DNA of 64,000 nucleotides from Psychrobacter jeotgali (lineage in GTDB: Bacteria; Pseudomonadota; Gammaproteobacteria; Pseudomonadales; Moraxellaceae), in contig NZ_CAJHAF010000001.1 in the NCBI RefSeq assembly GCF_904846315.1, positions 806,001 to 870,000 of the forward strand, written 5' to 3'. The position numbers were made by a program, and so were the translations under genes. Within the stretch, counting starts at the first letter, position 1. Every line of letters starts with the position of its first letter. This document shows positions 1 through 9,648 of this stretch, piece by piece. Under the pieces are notes generated by a model. The model saw nothing but the letters and a program-made list of their open reading frames with translations. It was not told the DNA's origin and ran no database searches.

Positions 1-2
1 AG

Positions 3-554
3 ACTTATCAGCGCGAAAAAGCGTGGTCATGGGAGCATCAAGCACTGGTGCGGGCACGAGCCATTTGCGGTGATAGACGAGTAACGGCACGTTTTTGTGA
101 TATTAGGCGTACGGTATTAGCGTTACCGCGTACGCTTGAGCAAGTCCGTACAGAAGTGACCAGTATGCGTATCAAAATGCAGAGGCACTTAGGTACCAGC
201 CAATGGCAACAGCGCGAAGGTAAGTTTCATCTTAAACAAGACGCCGGTGGTATTGTCGATATTGAGTTTCTAGCACAATTTGCAGTTTTAGCTTACTCAC
301 ATGAATATCCAAGTTTGACCAAATGGAGCGATAACGTCCGTATCTTTGAAGAAGTGGCGTTACTTGGCATTTGGGAGGAGCAAGTTTGTCAAGATTTGAC
401 TGATGCCTATTTGCGCATTCGTGCGGCAACTCATCAACTGGCCTTGTCAGAACAATCGTTATTGGTCGATGAAGCCTTATGGCTAGAGACCCGAACGTTG
501 GTGCAAAATCAATGGCAGCATCTAATGGGCGTTGAGCCTAGTGAGAAAGAGTAA
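3..554 (+). CDS. glnE: Glutamine synthetase adenylyltransferase/adenylyl-removing enzyme, C-terminal part (partial)
   Basis: The frame is open from the first bases of the window and ends in TAA at 552-554, giving the last 183 residues of a protein whose start lies upstream. The stretch KFHLKQDAGGIVDIEFLAQF is the conserved core of the second nucleotidyltransferase-like domain of GlnE, and the tail with helical HQLALSEQSLLVDE matches the end of that family. GlnE adenylylates and deadenylylates glutamine synthetase in response to PII, adjusting ammonia assimilation. An internal ATG at 48 is not a real start, because the reading frame continues upstream with family-like sequence. Identification is confident; the catalytic N-terminal domain cannot be checked here. 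Confidence 0.93.
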   Translation, partial: TYQREKAWSWEHQALVRARAICGDRRVTARFCDIRRTVLALPRTLEQVRTEVTSMRIKMQRHLGTSQWQQREGKFHLKQDAGGIVDIEFLAQFAVLAYSHEYPSLTKWSDNVRIFEEVALLGIWEEQVCQDLTDAYLRIRAATHQLALSEQSLLVDEALWLETRTLVQNQWQHLMGVEPSEKE

Positions 555-629
555 GCTAAACATACTGGATTTAATAATTAGCTATAAAAATAGCATAAAC
601 AAAAGCCATGCCATCACCAACTAAAAGAT

Positions 630-659
630 TTCATTTATCAGCTCTGCCGATGATATAAT
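630..659 (+). promoter_or_regulatory. Candidate promoter for ilvE
   Basis: An extended -10 (TG at 651-652, then TATAAT at 654-659) follows a weak -35-like TTCATT at 630-635 with 18 bases between. It lies about 190 bases before ilvE in an otherwise gene-free stretch after glnE. It is inferred from consensus only; no leader peptide or attenuator was recognised between it and ilvE. Confidence 0.4.
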
Positions 660-852
660 CACAACACTTTTATAAAACCGAACTCATTTCTAAAAATAGA
701 GTGATTAAATAAGACAGTATAAATGCTGCTAGTAACTTTATGAGTTAAATAGTATCAATGTTAAATAGTATCGATTTAGCTGCTTTATTTTTTGAGATGT
801 TATTATTTAAAACAAGCAAGTTAGTCGGCGACACTAACCTAAGGATTATTAA

Positions 853-1782
853 ATGAACATGGCAACACAAGATGGCAAACTTTGGATGAATGGTGAGATG
901 ATTGAGCAGCCTGATGCCAAGGTTCACGTACTGACCCATAGCTTGCATTATGGTATGGCGGTATTTGAAGGGGTGCGTGCGTATCAAACGGCTGACAAAC
1001 GTACCGCTATTTTTCGCCTAAAAGAGCATACTGAGCGCTTGCTGGGATCTGCAAAGATCTTTCAGATGGAAGTGCCTTTTGATGCAGCAACGCTTGAGCA
1101 AGCGCATAAAGATGTGGTTAAGCAAAACAATTTAGAAGAAGCGTATATTCGTCCACTCATTTGGGTAGGCGCTGAAAAACTAGGACTATCATCACACGAC
1201 AATAGTATTAATGCGATGGTAGCTGCTTGGCATTGGGGTGCCTATTTGGGCGAAGAAGGTATCAAAAACGGTATTCGGGTAAAAACCTCTTCATTTACCC
1301 ACCACATGACTAACGTCACTATGTGTAAAGCTAAAGCCTCGAGTAATTATCCCGTCTCGATTATGGCCAATCAAGAGGTCACGCGTAACGGCTACGATGA
1401 GGCCATCTTGATGGATCCGCAAGGCTATGTCTGCCAAGGTGCAGGCGAGAACTTGTTCTTGGTCAAGAATGGTGAGCTACATACCCCAGATTTAGGCGGC
1501 GGAGCGCTCGATGGTATTACTCGTCGTACCATCATCCAGTTTGCAGAAGATCTAGGGATTAAGGTGACTGAGCGTCGTATCACCCGCGACGAGTTTTACT
1601 TAGCAGATGAGATCTTTATGACCGGTACGGCAGCTGAGGTCACGCCAATTCGAGAATATGATGATCGCAAAATTGGTAATGGCGGCCGTGGTGAACTGAC
1701 TGAACAGCTGCAAACCTTGTACTTTGATGTGATCCATGGGCGTAATGACAAGTATATGGATTGGTTAAGTTTTATCGATTAA
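853..1782 (+). CDS. ilvE: Branched-chain amino acid aminotransferase
   Basis: This 309-residue class IV PLP aminotransferase transfers the amino group between glutamate and the 2-keto acids of leucine, isoleucine and valine, the last step of branched-chain amino acid synthesis in the cytoplasm. The N-terminal block HSLHYGMAVFEGVRAY, the presumed PLP lysine K161 in the AKASSNY motif, and the C-terminal MTGTAAEVTPI are family hallmarks, and the length is typical. The ATG at 853 is preceded by AAGGA at 841-845 with good spacing; an ATG two codons further (859) is possible. The gene stands alone and is closed by a strong terminator. D-amino-acid or ADC lyase relatives are less likely given the match to IlvE motifs. 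Confidence 0.95.
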   Translation: MNMATQDGKLWMNGEMIEQPDAKVHVLTHSLHYGMAVFEGVRAYQTADKRTAIFRLKEHTERLLGSAKIFQMEVPFDAATLEQAHKDVVKQNNLEEAYIRPLIWVGAEKLGLSSHDNSINAMVAAWHWGAYLGEEGIKNGIRVKTSSFTHHMTNVTMCKAKASSNYPVSIMANQEVTRNGYDEAILMDPQGYVCQGAGENLFLVKNGELHTPDLGGGALDGITRRTIIQFAEDLGIKVTERRITRDEFYLADEIFMTGTAAEVTPIREYDDRKIGNGGRGELTEQLQTLYFDVIHGRNDKYMDWLSFID

Positions 1783-1823
1783 AGTTGGTTTATGATATAA
1801 TAATGACTGGTTGTTATTAAAAT

Positions 1824-1858
1824 AAAAAGCTAAGGCCATAAATAGGTCTTAGCTTTTT
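1824..1858 (+). terminator. Intrinsic terminator after ilvE
   Basis: A 14-base-pair stem (AAAAAGCTAAGGCC pairing with GGTCTTAGCTTTTT, one G-T pair) closes a 7-base loop and ends in a T run, 40 bases after the ilvE stop. Confidence 0.9.
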
Positions 1859-1964
1859 ATTAATTACTAAGTTGCTAGTATTATTAGGCTAAGATTTAAT
1901 ATAGAATTATTTATGTTAATTTACTAAATAAATCACTATAAGTCTTAAGTTGAAACAGGTTTTT

Positions 1965-3023
1965 ATGAAAATATTAATAACAGGCGGCGCAGGTTTTATC
2001 GGATCTGCGGTTATCCGCCATATAATAAAAAATACCAACGATGACGTTTTAAATATAGATAAACTGACTTACGCTGGTAATCTAGAATCCCTTAAAGACA
2101 TCGATCAAAGTCCACGATATCAATTCGAGCAAATCGACATTTGTGACGCAGAGGCCATACAACACGCCTTTGACAGCTTTCGTCCTAATCTTATCATGCA
2201 CCTTGCCGCAGAGTCACACGTGGATCGTTCTATTGACGGCCCTGCTGAATTTATTCATACCAATATTGTCGGCACCTATACCTTATTAGAAGCGGCGCGT
2301 CACTACTGGCAGAATCTTGATAAAAAAGAAAAATCTGAGTTTCGTTTCCATCATATCTCAACCGATGAAGTCTATGGCGACCTAGAAGGCACCGCCGATC
2401 TATTTACTGAGACCACCTCTTACGCCCCAAGCTCCCCTTATTCAGCTTCCAAAGCCAGCTCTGACCATTTAGTTCGTGCTTGGCAGCGCACTTATGGCTT
2501 GCCGACCATCATTACCAACTGCTCCAACAACTATGGCCCGTATCACTTCCCTGAAAAGCTCATTCCACTCGTGATCTTAAACGCCCTAGAAGGCAAACCA
2601 TTACCCATCTACGGTAAAGGTGACCAGATTCGTGATTGGCTCTATGTCGAAGACCATGCGAGGGCATTATATAAAGTCGTCACCGAGGGACAAATAGACG
2701 AGACCTATAACATCGGTGGGCATAATGAGAAACAAAACATCGAAGTGGTCAAAACCATCTGCCAAATATTGGATGAGCTCCAGCCGCAAGCGAATCATCA
2801 GCCTTACCAAACCCTCATTACCTTTGTAAAAGACCGCCCCGGTCACGACCTGCGTTACGCTATCGATGCCAGCAAGATTGAAAAGGAGCTGGGCTGGACA
2901 CCTACAGAGAGCTTTGAGAGTGGTATTCGTAAAACGGTTAAGTGGTATCTCAATAATTTAGACTGGTGCCGCCGCGTACAAGATGGCAGTTATCAACGCC
3001 AAAGATTAGGAGCAGGTAAATAA
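1965..3023 (+). CDS. rfbB: dTDP-glucose 4,6-dehydratase
   Basis: RfbB/RmlB converts dTDP-glucose to dTDP-4-keto-6-deoxyglucose, the branch point for dTDP-rhamnose and amino-deoxyhexoses. The 352-residue protein shows an extended-SDR Rossmann fold: GGAGFIG at residues 7-13, the DE pair of the dehydratase at 134-135 (STDEVYG) and catalytic YSASK at 159-163. I chose the ATG at 1965, which starts directly at the Rossmann strand; a TTG at 1950 in frame would add five residues. It is the first gene of a tight operon, with rfbA starting on the base after its stop codon. The C-terminal [12 protein letters not shown] tail is typical for the family. Confidence 0.95.
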   Translation: MKILITGGAGFIGSAVIRHIIKNTNDDVLNIDKLTYAGNLESLKDIDQSPRYQFEQIDICDAEAIQHAFDSFRPNLIMHLAAESHVDRSIDGPAEFIHTNIVGTYTLLEAARHYWQNLDKKEKSEFRFHHISTDEVYGDLEGTADLFTETTSYAPSSPYSASKASSDHLVRAWQRTYGLPTIITNCSNNYGPYHFPEKLIPLVILNALEGKPLPIYGKGDQIRDWLYVEDHARALYKVVTEGQIDETYNIGGHNEKQNIEVVKTICQILDELQPQANHQPYQTLITFVKDRPGHDLRYAIDASKIEKELGWTPTESFESGIRKTVKWYLNNLDWCRRVQDGSYQRQRLGAGK

Positions 3024-3902
3024 ATGAATACGAAAGGTATTATCTTAGCGGGTGGTTCAGGGACACGTCTTTATCCCATCACCAAAGGGGTCTCTAAACA
3101 GCTGCTGCCTATTTATGATAAACCAATGGTTTATTATCCTTTATCCGTGCTCATGCTTGCCGGTATAAAAGACGTCCTTATCATCAGCACCCCTGAAGAT
3201 ATCGACGGCTTTGAGCGCTTGCTTGGTGATGGTTCCCAGTTTGGAATTCATCTAGAGTATGCCATCCAGCCGAGTCCCGATGGTCTAGCGCAAGCCTTTA
3301 TCATTGGAGAGGACTTTATCGGCGATAGTAATGTCTGCCTTGTACTTGGCGATAACATATTCTATGGCCAAGGATTTACGTCGCTATTACGCCAAGCAGT
3401 TAATCGCAAAAGTGGAGCGACTGTACTTGGCTATCAAGTCCGAGATCCTGAGCGCTTTGGCGTGGTTGAATTTGATGACCATAAACGCGCAATCTCTATA
3501 GAGGAGAAACCTGCTAAACCGAAATCTACTTATGCCGTTACAGGTTTATATTTTTATGACAATGATGTGATAGAAATTGCTAAACAAGTTAAACCGTCAG
3601 AGCGTGGTGAACTTGAGATTACTACCGTTAATCAAAAATATATGGAACGCGGCGATCTTAATGTAGAACTGCTAGGTCGCGGCTTTGCATGGCTCGATAC
3701 CGGTACTCATGAGAGTCTGCTCGAAGCTGGAATGTTTGTCGAAACCATAGAGAAACGTCAAGGTTATAAGATTGCCTGTCTCGAGGAGATTGCCTACAAC
3801 AACGGCTGGCTGACGAAGCAGCAGCTGCTAGAGATTGGGCAGTCTATGAGTAAGAATATTTACGGCCAATATCTAATATCTTTGGTAGAAGAAAGTTTAT
3901 GA
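3024..3902 (+). CDS. rfbA: Glucose-1-phosphate thymidylyltransferase
   Basis: RfbA/RmlA joins dTTP and glucose-1-phosphate to make dTDP-glucose, the substrate of the preceding RfbB. The 292-residue protein has the nucleotide-binding [11 protein letters not shown] at residues 8-18, the [11 protein letters not shown] signature, and the LGDNIFYG metal/nucleotide region, with the expected length. It begins immediately after the rfbB stop, and its last four bases overlap the start of the ketoisomerase/acetyltransferase gene (ATGA), so the four genes from 1965 to 5868 should be co-transcribed and translationally coupled. Confidence 0.95.
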   Translation: MNTKGIILAGGSGTRLYPITKGVSKQLLPIYDKPMVYYPLSVLMLAGIKDVLIISTPEDIDGFERLLGDGSQFGIHLEYAIQPSPDGLAQAFIIGEDFIGDSNVCLVLGDNIFYGQGFTSLLRQAVNRKSGATVLGYQVRDPERFGVVEFDDHKRAISIEEKPAKPKSTYAVTGLYFYDNDVIEIAKQVKPSERGELEITTVNQKYMERGDLNVELLGRGFAWLDTGTHESLLEAGMFVETIEKRQGYKIACLEEIAYNNGWLTKQQLLEIGQSMSKNIYGQYLISLVEESL

Positions 3903-4753
3903 GTTTAATACAATGGGCTCACTTTCCGCCATTAGGCGATGAGCGTGGCTCTTTAGTAGCGTTAGAGGGAGAAAAGACGGTACCTTTTGCTATCAAGCGC
4001 GTGTACTATATTTTTGGTACTCAGCCAGGTGTCGCACGTGGGTTTCATGCGCATCGTGATCTAAAACAAGTAGCCGTTTGCGTGACTGGCAGCTGTCGTA
4101 TGATCCTTGACGATGGCAGCAGGCGTGAGGAGTTCATATTAGATTCTCCTACTAAAGGAGTATTAATAAAAGATTTAGTCTGGCGCGAGATGCATGACTT
4201 TAGTGAAGATTGCGTGCTGTTAGTACTGGCAAGCGAGCACTATGATGAAAGTGACTATATTCGCGATTATGATGAGTTTATTGAAGAAACTAATAAGCCT
4301 TTCATACACCCATTATCTGATGTTATGTCAACCACTATAGGACAAAAAACTAAAGTCTGGCAGTATAGTGTGATTTTTCCCAAAGCTATCATTGGAGATA
4401 ACTGTAATATTTGTGCGCATACTTTGATTGAAAATGATGTCGTAATCGGAAATAACGTTACGGTCAAATCGGGCGTCTATGTGTGGGACGGTGTTACTTT
4501 AAAAGACAATGTGTTTATTGGTCCTTGTGTCACTTTTACTAATGATAAGAAACCACGCTCAAAACAGTACCTAGATGAGTTTCCAAAAACGGTTGTAGAA
4601 GAAGGAGCAAGCATTGGCGCTAATGCTACTATTTTACCCGGTATTTCCATTGGAAAAAATGCAATAGTAGGTGCTGGAGCAGTAGTCACTAAAAATGTTC
4701 CAGAAAATGCAATTATGGTAGGTAATCCAGCTTTTATTAAAGGATATGTATAG
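3899..4753 (+). CDS. Fused dTDP-4-keto-6-deoxyglucose 3,4-ketoisomerase / sugar N-acetyltransferase
   Basis: The 284-residue protein has two domains. Residues 1-135 form a cupin of the FdtA/QdtA/WxcM type, with active-site-like histidines H50 and H52 in [10 protein letters not shown]; this domain moves the keto group from C4 to C3 of the dTDP-sugar made by RfbB. Residues about 143-284 are hexapeptide repeats of a left-handed beta-helix acetyltransferase ([15 protein letters not shown], then [12 protein letters not shown]), as in FdtC/QdtC, which acetylate the 3-amino group. The aminotransferase needed between the two steps is the next gene. Whether the product is Fuc3NAc or Qui3NAc depends on the ketoisomerase stereochemistry, which the sequence leaves open. 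It overlaps rfbA by four bases. Confidence 0.88.
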   Translation: MSLIQWAHFPPLGDERGSLVALEGEKTVPFAIKRVYYIFGTQPGVARGFHAHRDLKQVAVCVTGSCRMILDDGSRREEFILDSPTKGVLIKDLVWREMHDFSEDCVLLVLASEHYDESDYIRDYDEFIEETNKPFIHPLSDVMSTTIGQKTKVWQYSVIFPKAIIGDNCNICAHTLIENDVVIGNNVTVKSGVYVWDGVTLKDNVFIGPCVTFTNDKKPRSKQYLDEFPKTVVEEGASIGANATILPGISIGKNAIVGAGAVVTKNVPENAIMVGNPAFIKGYV

Positions 4754-4755
4754 AT

Positions 4756-5868
4756 ATGATCTCGTTTCTAGATCTTAAGGCGATTAATGCTCAATACCGT
4801 GATGAGCTTATAACCGCTGCAACCCGAGTTATTGATTCAGGCTGGTATATCAATGGGCGTGAGCTTGAAGCGTTTGAAAAGGAATTTGCAAGCTATTGCG
4901 GTACCAAGCACGCTATAGGGGTTGCTAATGGTTTAGATGCTTTAATATTGACCTTAAGAGCTTGGGCTGAGATGGGTAAGCTGAAGAAGGGCGATGAAGT
5001 TATCGTACCTGCTAATACATATATTGCCAGCATTCTAGCGATTAGTGCCAATAATCTAGTGCCTATATTAGTTGAGCCTGACCTAAACAGCTATAATGTA
5101 GATCCTAGTCATATCGAATCTGCGATTACAGACAAAACCAAAGCCATACTACCTGTCCATCTATATGGTCAATTAGCAGATATGCCAGCTATTATGGATA
5201 TTGCTCAGCGTCACAATTTGCTAGTACTCGAAGATGCGGCCCAGGCACATGGCGCTATATTAGAGGGCAAAAAAGCAGGCAACTGGGGTGATGCTGCCGG
5301 TTTTAGTTTTTATCCGGGCAAAAACTTAGGTGCATTGGGCGATGCGGGAGCGATTACGACTAATGACGATGAGTTGGCTAGTATAATACGAGCGCTACGT
5401 AACTATGGCTCACACGAAAAATATAAAAATATTATGCAAGGCGTAAACAGTCGTTTAGATGAAATTCAAGCGGCCATGCTCAGTGTAAAATTGAGCCATC
5501 TTGATACAGAGATTACGCATCGCCGCAAGATAGCTGATTTATATCTTGATGGTATAAAAAATCCAGCGATAATACTGCCAACTAAGACCCAAGACAGTGC
5601 ACATGTATGGCATGTATTTGTGATTCGTTGTGAACAAAGAGAGGCATTGCAGAAACATTTAGCAGATCATGGTATTCAAACTTTGATTCATTACCCAATC
5701 CCGCCACATCAGCAGCAAGCTTATAAAGAGTGGAATGAGCTTAGCTATCCTATTACTGAAAAAATACATGAAGAAGTTTTAAGTTTGCCCATCGGGCCTA
5801 CAATAAAAGCTGATGATGCTCAAAAAACCATTCAACTCTGTAATAGTTTTGAAGAAAATAAACCATAA
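4756..5868 (+). CDS. dTDP-3-keto-6-deoxyhexose 3-aminotransferase (DegT/DnrJ/EryC1 family)
   Basis: This 370-residue PLP enzyme belongs to the sugar aminotransferase family that includes FdtB and QdtB. It is expected to aminate C3 of the dTDP-3-keto-6-deoxyhexose from the fused isomerase, using glutamate. Visible motifs are [15 protein letters not shown] at the N terminus, [14 protein letters not shown], the cofactor aspartate in [12 protein letters not shown] (about residue 160) and the Schiff-base lysine K189 in [15 protein letters not shown]. It starts two bases after the isomerase/acetyltransferase stop. Family members also make 4-amino sugars; the partnership with the upstream ketoisomerase favours a 3-amino product. 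The final acetylation would be by the neighbour's C-terminal domain. Confidence 0.9.
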   Translation: MISFLDLKAINAQYRDELITAATRVIDSGWYINGRELEAFEKEFASYCGTKHAIGVANGLDALILTLRAWAEMGKLKKGDEVIVPANTYIASILAISANNLVPILVEPDLNSYNVDPSHIESAITDKTKAILPVHLYGQLADMPAIMDIAQRHNLLVLEDAAQAHGAILEGKKAGNWGDAAGFSFYPGKNLGALGDAGAITTNDDELASIIRALRNYGSHEKYKNIMQGVNSRLDEIQAAMLSVKLSHLDTEITHRRKIADLYLDGIKNPAIILPTKTQDSAHVWHVFVIRCEQREALQKHLADHGIQTLIHYPIPPHQQQAYKEWNELSYPITEKIHEEVLSLPIGPTIKADDAQKTIQLCNSFEENKP

Positions 5869-5948
5869 AATCCAAACTAATTTTATGAAAGGTAATAGAG
5901 TCTATCCATGTATCATGGCTTAGTTCATCAATACACTTGAGCTTTAAA

Positions 5949-8039
5949 ATGAAAAAAAATCAAAACCAATTATATCACCATAAATATCGTCCAGATATTG
6001 ATGGTTTGAGAGCGGTTGCTGTTCTAGCGGTCGTTATTTTTCATGCTTTCCCGTCTTCATTACAAGGCGGGTTTATTGGGGTTGATATCTTCTTTGTTAT
6101 ATCAGGATTTTTGATCTCAACTATTATTTATAATAGTTTGCAAAAAGGTGATTTTAGTTTTGCAGATTTTTATTCTCGTAGAATTAGGCGTATCTTCCCT
6201 GCTTTATTAGTGGTCATTAGTGCCACTTTTATATTTGGTTTTCTTATATTATCTGCTGACGAATTTAGCCGCTTAGGCAGGCTAGTTGCTGCTGGTATTG
6301 GTTTTGTGGCTAACTTAGTGTTATGGAGTGAGTCGGGTTACTTTGATGCCGCCACCGCCACTAAGCCATTACTTCACTTGTGGAGTTTGGGTATTGAAGA
6401 GCAATTCTATATTGTTTGGCCACTAATACTACTCTTTGCTTGGAAGCGTAGATTCAATCTTTTGTTGGTCACAGTCATTGTCTTAACCTTGTCTTTTATG
6501 TTCAATATCATGCAAATTAGAAGTGATCCAGTCGCAACCTTTTACTCCCCTTTGACAAGGATATGGGAGATACTATTTGGTAGCCTATTGGCATGGATTA
6601 TGGTTTTTAGAAGAGAGGCTTTTTATCAATTTAATCTAAAAGCAGATGGCTACCTCTCTTCCCTAAATTTTATTAGTAAAACAAGCGGCAAGCATTTATT
6701 TGCCAATCTTATCTCAACTTCTGGCGCTATATTATTCTTAGTTGGGCTTTTTGTAATTACTGAAGAATCTTATTTTCCGGGCTTCTGGGCGCTTGTCCCC
6801 GCTTTAGGTACAGTCATGATGATCATGGCAGGAACCGAAGCTTGGATTAATAAAAACATCTTATCAAACAAAGTAGCCGTTTGGTTTGGCCTCATCAGTT
6901 ACCCTTTATACTTGTGGCATTGGCCCCTGCTGTCATACGGTAGAATATACTACGATAAAGCGCCACCGACTGGATTTAGATGGATTGCGGTGTTATTGGC
7001 TATTTTGCTAGCATGGCTCACGGTTAAATATATAGAAAAGCCGCTGCGTTACAGTAAGCGCAAAACACGCTCAAAGGTTATTTATTTAAGTAGTATCGCA
7101 GTCGTTATTGCAGCTATAGGCTTGTTTGTGTCTGTCACTGACTTTTCAAAATCAAATACTTTTAAAGAGTTTTCAATTACTAGAAAGGGCTTTGAGTATG
7201 CTTACGGTCCCTCGTTGAACTGGTATCAAGGTCAGGATAATTGGTTATATTTAGGCAATAGTTATGATAAAGGCGTAGAGAAATTACAGTTGGTTGAGCC
7301 GCCAAAAGCTGAAAAAACAGATGGGGTAGCTGACAATATGGCGGCTATCGTAAGCGCTGCGGATAAAACGGGTACTAAAGTTGCGTTTATTATGGGGCCT
7401 AATAAATCCAGTATATATCCAGAGTTTTTACCTGAAGCTTTAGTACCTTCCGAAACTAAATATAGTAGTTTTTTCTTAGATAAACTAAAGATAATTCCAA
7501 ACCTTGTAGTATACGACCCTACAGCCGATTTGCTTAAAGCAAAAGAAAAAGAGGGGCTGTTATATTGGAAAACAGATACTCATTGGAATGATAAAGGCGC
7601 TTTTATTGCGTACTCAGGTTTGGCCGAAGCCCTATCACTCCCAACTCCGCAAGTCACATTTACCCCAGGTGATGTGCATGAAGGAGATCTCATTGGTATC
7701 TCAAAATTAGAAGATTTTCCGCTTGATGCTTCCGATAGTTGGCGGGTAGATTGGCAAGAGCAGCCCATATCTCAGGAGCAAGAAGTACCTAACGAGCATG
7801 ACTCTCCATTTGGTAATCCAACTATTGTTACTACTCAAAATGCTTTGACTGATAAATATGTTTGGGTGGTCGGCGACTCTTTCTCACAGTCATTAAAGCC
7901 TTACTTAAATGCGACATTTAAAGAGGTATACTATGTAGGGCATTGGAGTGAGAAATTAGAGGATCTAGCTAAGGAGTTAAATAAAGTGAGCAGAAAACCT
8001 GATATTATTATAATTGAACGAGTTGAGCGCTCTTTTTAA
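5949..8039 (+). CDS. Membrane O-acyltransferase (acyltransferase 3 family) with C-terminal SGNH/AlgX-like domain
   Basis: The 696-residue protein begins with YRPDIDGLRAVAVLAVVIFHAF, the start of the acyltransferase-3 family with its conserved histidine, and has about ten hydrophobic segments up to residue 390. The C-terminal 300 residues are soluble and carry DTHWN near residue 545 and VVGDSFS near residue 640, resembling the Asp-His and Ser motifs of AlgX/AlgJ-type SGNH proteins. OafA-like proteins of this layout acetylate surface sugars in the periplasm. The ATG at 5949 was chosen; a TTG at 5937 would add four residues, and neither has a strong ribosome site. It follows the amino-sugar genes by 80 bases, so modification of that glycan is plausible but inferred. 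Confidence 0.88.
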   Translation: MKKNQNQLYHHKYRPDIDGLRAVAVLAVVIFHAFPSSLQGGFIGVDIFFVISGFLISTIIYNSLQKGDFSFADFYSRRIRRIFPALLVVISATFIFGFLILSADEFSRLGRLVAAGIGFVANLVLWSESGYFDAATATKPLLHLWSLGIEEQFYIVWPLILLFAWKRRFNLLLVTVIVLTLSFMFNIMQIRSDPVATFYSPLTRIWEILFGSLLAWIMVFRREAFYQFNLKADGYLSSLNFISKTSGKHLFANLISTSGAILFLVGLFVITEESYFPGFWALVPALGTVMMIMAGTEAWINKNILSNKVAVWFGLISYPLYLWHWPLLSYGRIYYDKAPPTGFRWIAVLLAILLAWLTVKYIEKPLRYSKRKTRSKVIYLSSIAVVIAAIGLFVSVTDFSKSNTFKEFSITRKGFEYAYGPSLNWYQGQDNWLYLGNSYDKGVEKLQLVEPPKAEKTDGVADNMAAIVSAADKTGTKVAFIMGPNKSSIYPEFLPEALVPSETKYSSFFLDKLKIIPNLVVYDPTADLLKAKEKEGLLYWKTDTHWNDKGAFIAYSGLAEALSLPTPQVTFTPGDVHEGDLIGISKLEDFPLDASDSWRVDWQEQPISQEQEVPNEHDSPFGNPTIVTTQNALTDKYVWVVGDSFSQSLKPYLNATFKEVYYVGHWSEKLEDLAKELNKVSRKPDIIIIERVERSF

Positions 8040-8099
8040 TACGAGCAGTCTACCTCTACACTAGATTGACTGCACTATTTAATCTCAATACTTATATCA

Positions 8100-8672
8100 C
8101 TAGAACACGTCAGCGTTTTTTATAGCTTGTACAAAGGTAGCACCATCGCTATCTTTGTCGGTTAATTTTAGCTCTAAATCCGCTGTCGGCCACGTGATAT
8201 CTAAATCCTTGTCGTTCCATACGATAGTACGCTCGCTGTTTTTATTATAATAGCTAGTAGTTTTATACACAAACTGCGTATCATCTTCAAGGGCTAAAAA
8301 CCCATGAGCAAAACCTGCTGGAATCCAAAGCTGCCGATGGTTAGTAGCGCTTAGCTCAACACCTACCCACTGACCAAAGGTAGGCGAGTGTTGGCGGATA
8401 TCAACTGCCACATCCCAGGCACGTCCCTGTACCACGCGAATGAGTTTGCCTTGCGCAAATGGTGGCAACTGATAGTGTAGACCGCGTAGTACGCCCCGCT
8501 TGGATAAAGAATGATTATCTTGCACAAAGCTTGGCATAGCAATCTGCTGCTCATGGCAGATATCTGCAAAGGTTTGCTGATTGAAGCTTTCCATAAACCA
8601 GCCACGATCGTCTGCAAAGACGCGAGGCTCAAGGATTAGTACTTCTGGTATTTTTGTGGGAATAGTATTCAT
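8100..8672 (-). CDS. rfbC: dTDP-4-dehydrorhamnose 3,5-epimerase
   Basis: RfbC/RmlC epimerises C3 and C5 of dTDP-4-keto-6-deoxyglucose, the third step to dTDP-L-rhamnose. The 190-residue cupin shows EPRVFADDRGWFMESFN, the catalytic-histidine motif RGLHYQLPPFAQGKLIRV, and WIPAGFAHGFLAL, with the usual length. It lies 70 bases downstream of rfbD on the same strand, so rfbD-rfbC form a unit that converges on the acyltransferase gene. Its substrate is also the substrate of the ketoisomerase encoded at 3899, so the two pathways compete for the product of the single rfbB. Confidence 0.95.
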   Translation of the reverse strand: MNTIPTKIPEVLILEPRVFADDRGWFMESFNQQTFADICHEQQIAMPSFVQDNHSLSKRGVLRGLHYQLPPFAQGKLIRVVQGRAWDVAVDIRQHSPTFGQWVGVELSATNHRQLWIPAGFAHGFLALEDDTQFVYKTTSYYNKNSERTIVWNDKDLDITWPTADLELKLTDKDSDGATFVQAIKNADVF

Positions 8673-8742
8673 AATAAGTAGTCTAATGTTGTTATAAGTT
8701 TGATTTTTAGGCTATTAATAATGCCATCATAATTAGCTTGAA

Positions 8743-9648
8743 TTATGCTAGTAACTCTTTTAATACTTGAGTAACTCCATGTTGCCAATGAGGTAAGTTT
8801 AACTTAAATTGAGTTTGTAGCTTTTGGGTGTTTAAGCGTGAGTTATGTGGGCGTTTAGCAGGGGTGGGATATTCAGAAGTTGGAATCGGATGCACCGTTT
8901 TAACGAGTAGTTTACTGTCTTTTGTGTGTTTAGCATTAGCAATTATAAACTGGGCATATTCAAACCAAGAGCAAGTACCACTTGCAGCTAAATGATAGTG
9001 ACCCTCTAAGCATTGAGGTTTGTCATTAATAAAGTAATAGCGTAGTGCTTGAGCAGTAATATCAGCAATTAAGGCGGCACCAGTGGGCGCACCAATTTGA
9101 TCGTTGATAATATTAAGCTCTTCTCTGTTTTTAGCAAGTTTTAACATAGTTTTTATAAAGTTATTGCCTTGAACACCATATACCCAACTGGTGCGAAAAT
9201 TTATAAATCTTGCACCACTATACTCTAAGGCAAGCTCGCCATTGCGTTTGGTTTTGCCATAGCTATTGATAGGTAAAGCCATGTCTGTCTCCAACCAAGG
9301 CATATCGGTGCTGCCATCAAATACGTAGTCAGTAGAGTAGTTAATGAGCAAACTACTGTAACGCTCTGAGAGTTGAGCCAAATGCTTGACAGCTAAATGA
9401 TTGATTAAATTAGCTTGTTCGTAGTCACTCTCAGCCCCATCTACGTTGGTATAAGCGGCTGCATTTATGACTATATCAGGCTTTATAGTCATATAAATGT
9501 GTTCCATAGCTTCAAAATTACTAATATCACCACATAGCCCAGTGCTATCCGTATATCGATCTAAGCTAATAACCTGTCCTAATGGTTGTAAAGCACGTTG
9601 CAACTCCCATCCAACCTGCCCATTTTTACCCAGTAAGACAATTCTCAT
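8743..9648 (-). CDS. rfbD: dTDP-4-dehydrorhamnose reductase
   Basis: RfbD/RmlD reduces dTDP-4-keto-L-rhamnose to dTDP-L-rhamnose with NAD(P)H. The 301-residue protein has the Rossmann motif GKNGQVGWEL at the N terminus, INYSTDYVFDGS, catalytic SYGKTKRNGE (YxxxK) and the family's FRTSWVYG. The ATG at 9648 starts right at the first strand; a GTG at 9657 would add three residues and overlaps the likely ribosome site (GGGTG). With rfbA, rfbB and rfbC elsewhere in the locus, the full rhamnose pathway is present although split over two strands. Confidence 0.94.
   Translation of the reverse strand: MRIVLLGKNGQVGWELQRALQPLGQVISLDRYTDSTGLCGDISNFEAMEHIYMTIKPDIVINAAAYTNVDGAESDYEQANLINHLAVKHLAQLSERYSSLLINYSTDYVFDGSTDMPWLETDMALPINSYGKTKRNGELALEYSGARFINFRTSWVYGVQGNNFIKTMLKLAKNREELNIINDQIGAPTGAALIADITAQALRYYFINDKPQCLEGHYHLAASGTCSWFEYAQFIIANAKHTKDSKLLVKTVHPIPTSEYPTPAKRPHNSRLNTQKLQTQFKLNLPHWQHGVTQVLKELLA

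Noticed and set aside
8039..8100. Terminator between acyltransferase and rfbC
   Set aside because: GCAGTC/GACTGC pair only, with a 17-base loop and no T run; too weak to list.
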